Assembly: GCA_021740785.1 (NCBI GenBank)
Contig: JAIOZI010000047.1
Span: 1-43,156, forward strand
Origin: Melioribacteraceae bacterium
GTDB taxonomy: Bacteria; Bacteroidota; Ignavibacteria; Ignavibacteriales; Melioribacteraceae
DNA: 43,156 bases
Direction: 5' to 3'
Positions 42,588 through 43,156 of the stretch are shown here, piece after piece. The number at the start of each line of letters is the position of its first letter. The stretch's first letter is position 1. Below the pieces are notes generated by a model. It saw only the letters and a list, made by a program, of their open reading frames with translations, was not told the DNA's origin and searched no databases. The translations under genes were made by a program, and so were the position numbers.

Positions 42588-42705
42588 CCTGCCACGGCGA
42601 AGTCGGTTTTTGACGAACCTGTCTACGGATAGGTAGAGACGGGCCTGCCACGGCGAAGTCGGTTTTTGACGAACCTGTCTACGGATAGGTAGAGACGGGC
42701 CTGCC
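42587..42705. repeat. Two tandem copies of a 56-bp unit plus a partial third
   Basis: The unit starts GCCTGCCACGGCGAAGTC and repeats exactly at 42587 and 42643, with a short third start at 42699. Each unit contains TCTAC/GTAGA separated by GGATAG, a small hairpin. G+C is much higher than the surroundings. Confidence 0.92.
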
Positions 42706-42726
42706 CACCGTAGCTGACTTATAGCG

Positions 42727-42742
42727 CAATGCTGTCAACTTA
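42727..42742 (+). repeat. 16-bp boundary motif shared with 4125-4140
   Basis: CAATGCTGTCAACTTA differs from the left copy by one base. On the left it abuts the 26-bp direct repeat, so it may mark one end of a mobile repeat. Confidence 0.6.
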
Positions 42743-42857
42743 AGAATTGAACTGAGCAACTCGACTATGGTCGAAGTCTACGACAATATCATACTAATAT
42801 AAATCTTATTCGATAATGAGACTTTTGGTTTTTAAACAATGCTTCTTCTCGACATAA

Positions 42858-42872
42858 AATCCCGGAGGGATT
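42858..42872. repeat. Short hairpin of the same design as the hairpin block
   Basis: AATCCC-GGA-GGGATT is a perfect 6-bp stem with a GGA loop, like CAACCAC-GGA-GTGGTTG in the adjacent block. Confidence 0.6.
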
Positions 42873-42898
42873 GAACGTGCACAGAGAATGTATGTAAT

Positions 42899-43028
42899 TT
42901 GATTAAAACAACCCCCAGCAGGGTTGAACATGTTCTTTCATATTCAACCACTCCGTGGTTGTGTTTTCTTTCTCAATTTAGGCTAATCACATTGAACCCC
43001 TATCGGGGTTCAAAAACATTTTAACCCA
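42899..43028 (-). repeat. Multi-hairpin dispersed repeat, right copy
   Basis: This 130-bp block is the reverse complement of 4325-4453 with about five differences. One difference turns an A-T pair of the 10-bp stem into a G-T wobble, keeping the structure; another adds one G in the last hairpin. Confidence 0.88.
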
Positions 43029-43078
43029 ACTTGGCAAATCGGGGGTATAAGTTGTGTAAAAACAACCACTTAAAGATT

Positions 43079-43156
43079 TCAGTGGTACACTACATATTTT
43101 TTGACTGCTTTTTGAGTCTCTTTACATAGAGCTGCATCATAAATTTGTTTGGCTTC
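43079..43156 (-). CDS. C-terminal end of a truncated gene, unknown product
   Basis: On the minus strand a frame open to the right edge reads EAKQIYDAALCKETQKAVKK and then YVVYH before TGA at 43079-43081. The 25 residues look like a normal helical protein end but are too few to identify. It lies about 50 bp from the end of the hairpin repeat. Confidence 0.5.
   Translation of the reverse strand, partial: EAKQIYDAALCKETQKAVKKYVVYH

Noticed and set aside
42587-42705. 56-bp tandem as a CRISPR or VNTR regulatory array
   Set aside because: Only two full copies with no spacer, so it is treated as a plain tandem duplication.

Overview
The window looks like chromosomal DNA of a free-living, Gram-negative member of the Bacteroidota/Chlorobiota lineage, most likely Ignavibacteria (Melioribacter or Ignavibacterium relatives). 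This is inferred from the low G+C content, the many Bacteroidota-style exported proteins and outer-membrane barrels, the Geobacter/Chlorobi-type FeoB, a eukaryote-like pterin operon, and intergenic repeats of a style seen in that group. No rRNA or phylogenetic marker is present to prove it. There is no prophage, CRISPR array, plasmid or integrase.

Layout. 1-4100: end of a truncated gene, a low-complexity tandem array, then a minus-strand iron operon (Fur-family regulator, feoA, feoB, metallo-beta-lactamase-fold hydrolase). 4100-4500: a repeat insertion bounded by a 26-bp direct repeat, the right copy of which carries the start of a dodecin gene. 4700-7900: decayed peroxiredoxin pseudogene, intact bcp, then PTP synthase, folE and two short-chain reductases, which together look like a tetrahydrobiopterin-type pathway. 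8000-10750: ferredoxin and an envelope-stress module (ECF sigma, membrane anti-sigma, two Spy/CpxP-like periplasmic proteins). 10870-12460: tRNA-Leu(GAG), exported TPR protein, barrel protein. 12640-22420: a seven-gene envelope operon running from a two-domain prenol-kinase-like membrane protein through a giant TPR protein, an outer-membrane barrel and an HU-acidic-TM-SPOR protein to ExbB/TolQ, ExbD/TolR and TonB. 22390-24510: a minus-strand run of small membrane proteins and a beta-propeller. 24830: tRNA-Gln(CTG). 25000-29000: lipoprotein, an HATPase-GNAT fusion, an MFS transporter and a NifX-like protein (minus strand). 29260-32820: Tat-exported GH125 mannosidase, small unknown genes, geranylgeranyl-reductase-family flavoprotein. 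32820-34720: degenerate cyclase-fold protein and an exported PHP-domain protein (minus). 35290-42450: BRCT protein, then exported protein, FecR protein, outer-membrane barrel and CHASE2 adenylate cyclase. 42450-43078: a dense repeat field, followed by the end of a truncated minus-strand gene.

The most interesting items are: the compact pterin operon with human-like PTP synthase; the FecR/barrel/CHASE2-cyclase cluster, which could link the outer envelope to cAMP; the HU-to-SPOR protein encoded with a TonB motor; the VTE5-like plus VTE6-like fusion; the HATPase-GNAT fusion; and a roughly 130-bp multi-hairpin repeat present in two near-identical inverted copies 38.5 kb apart, one copy lying inside an insertion with a 26-bp direct duplication.
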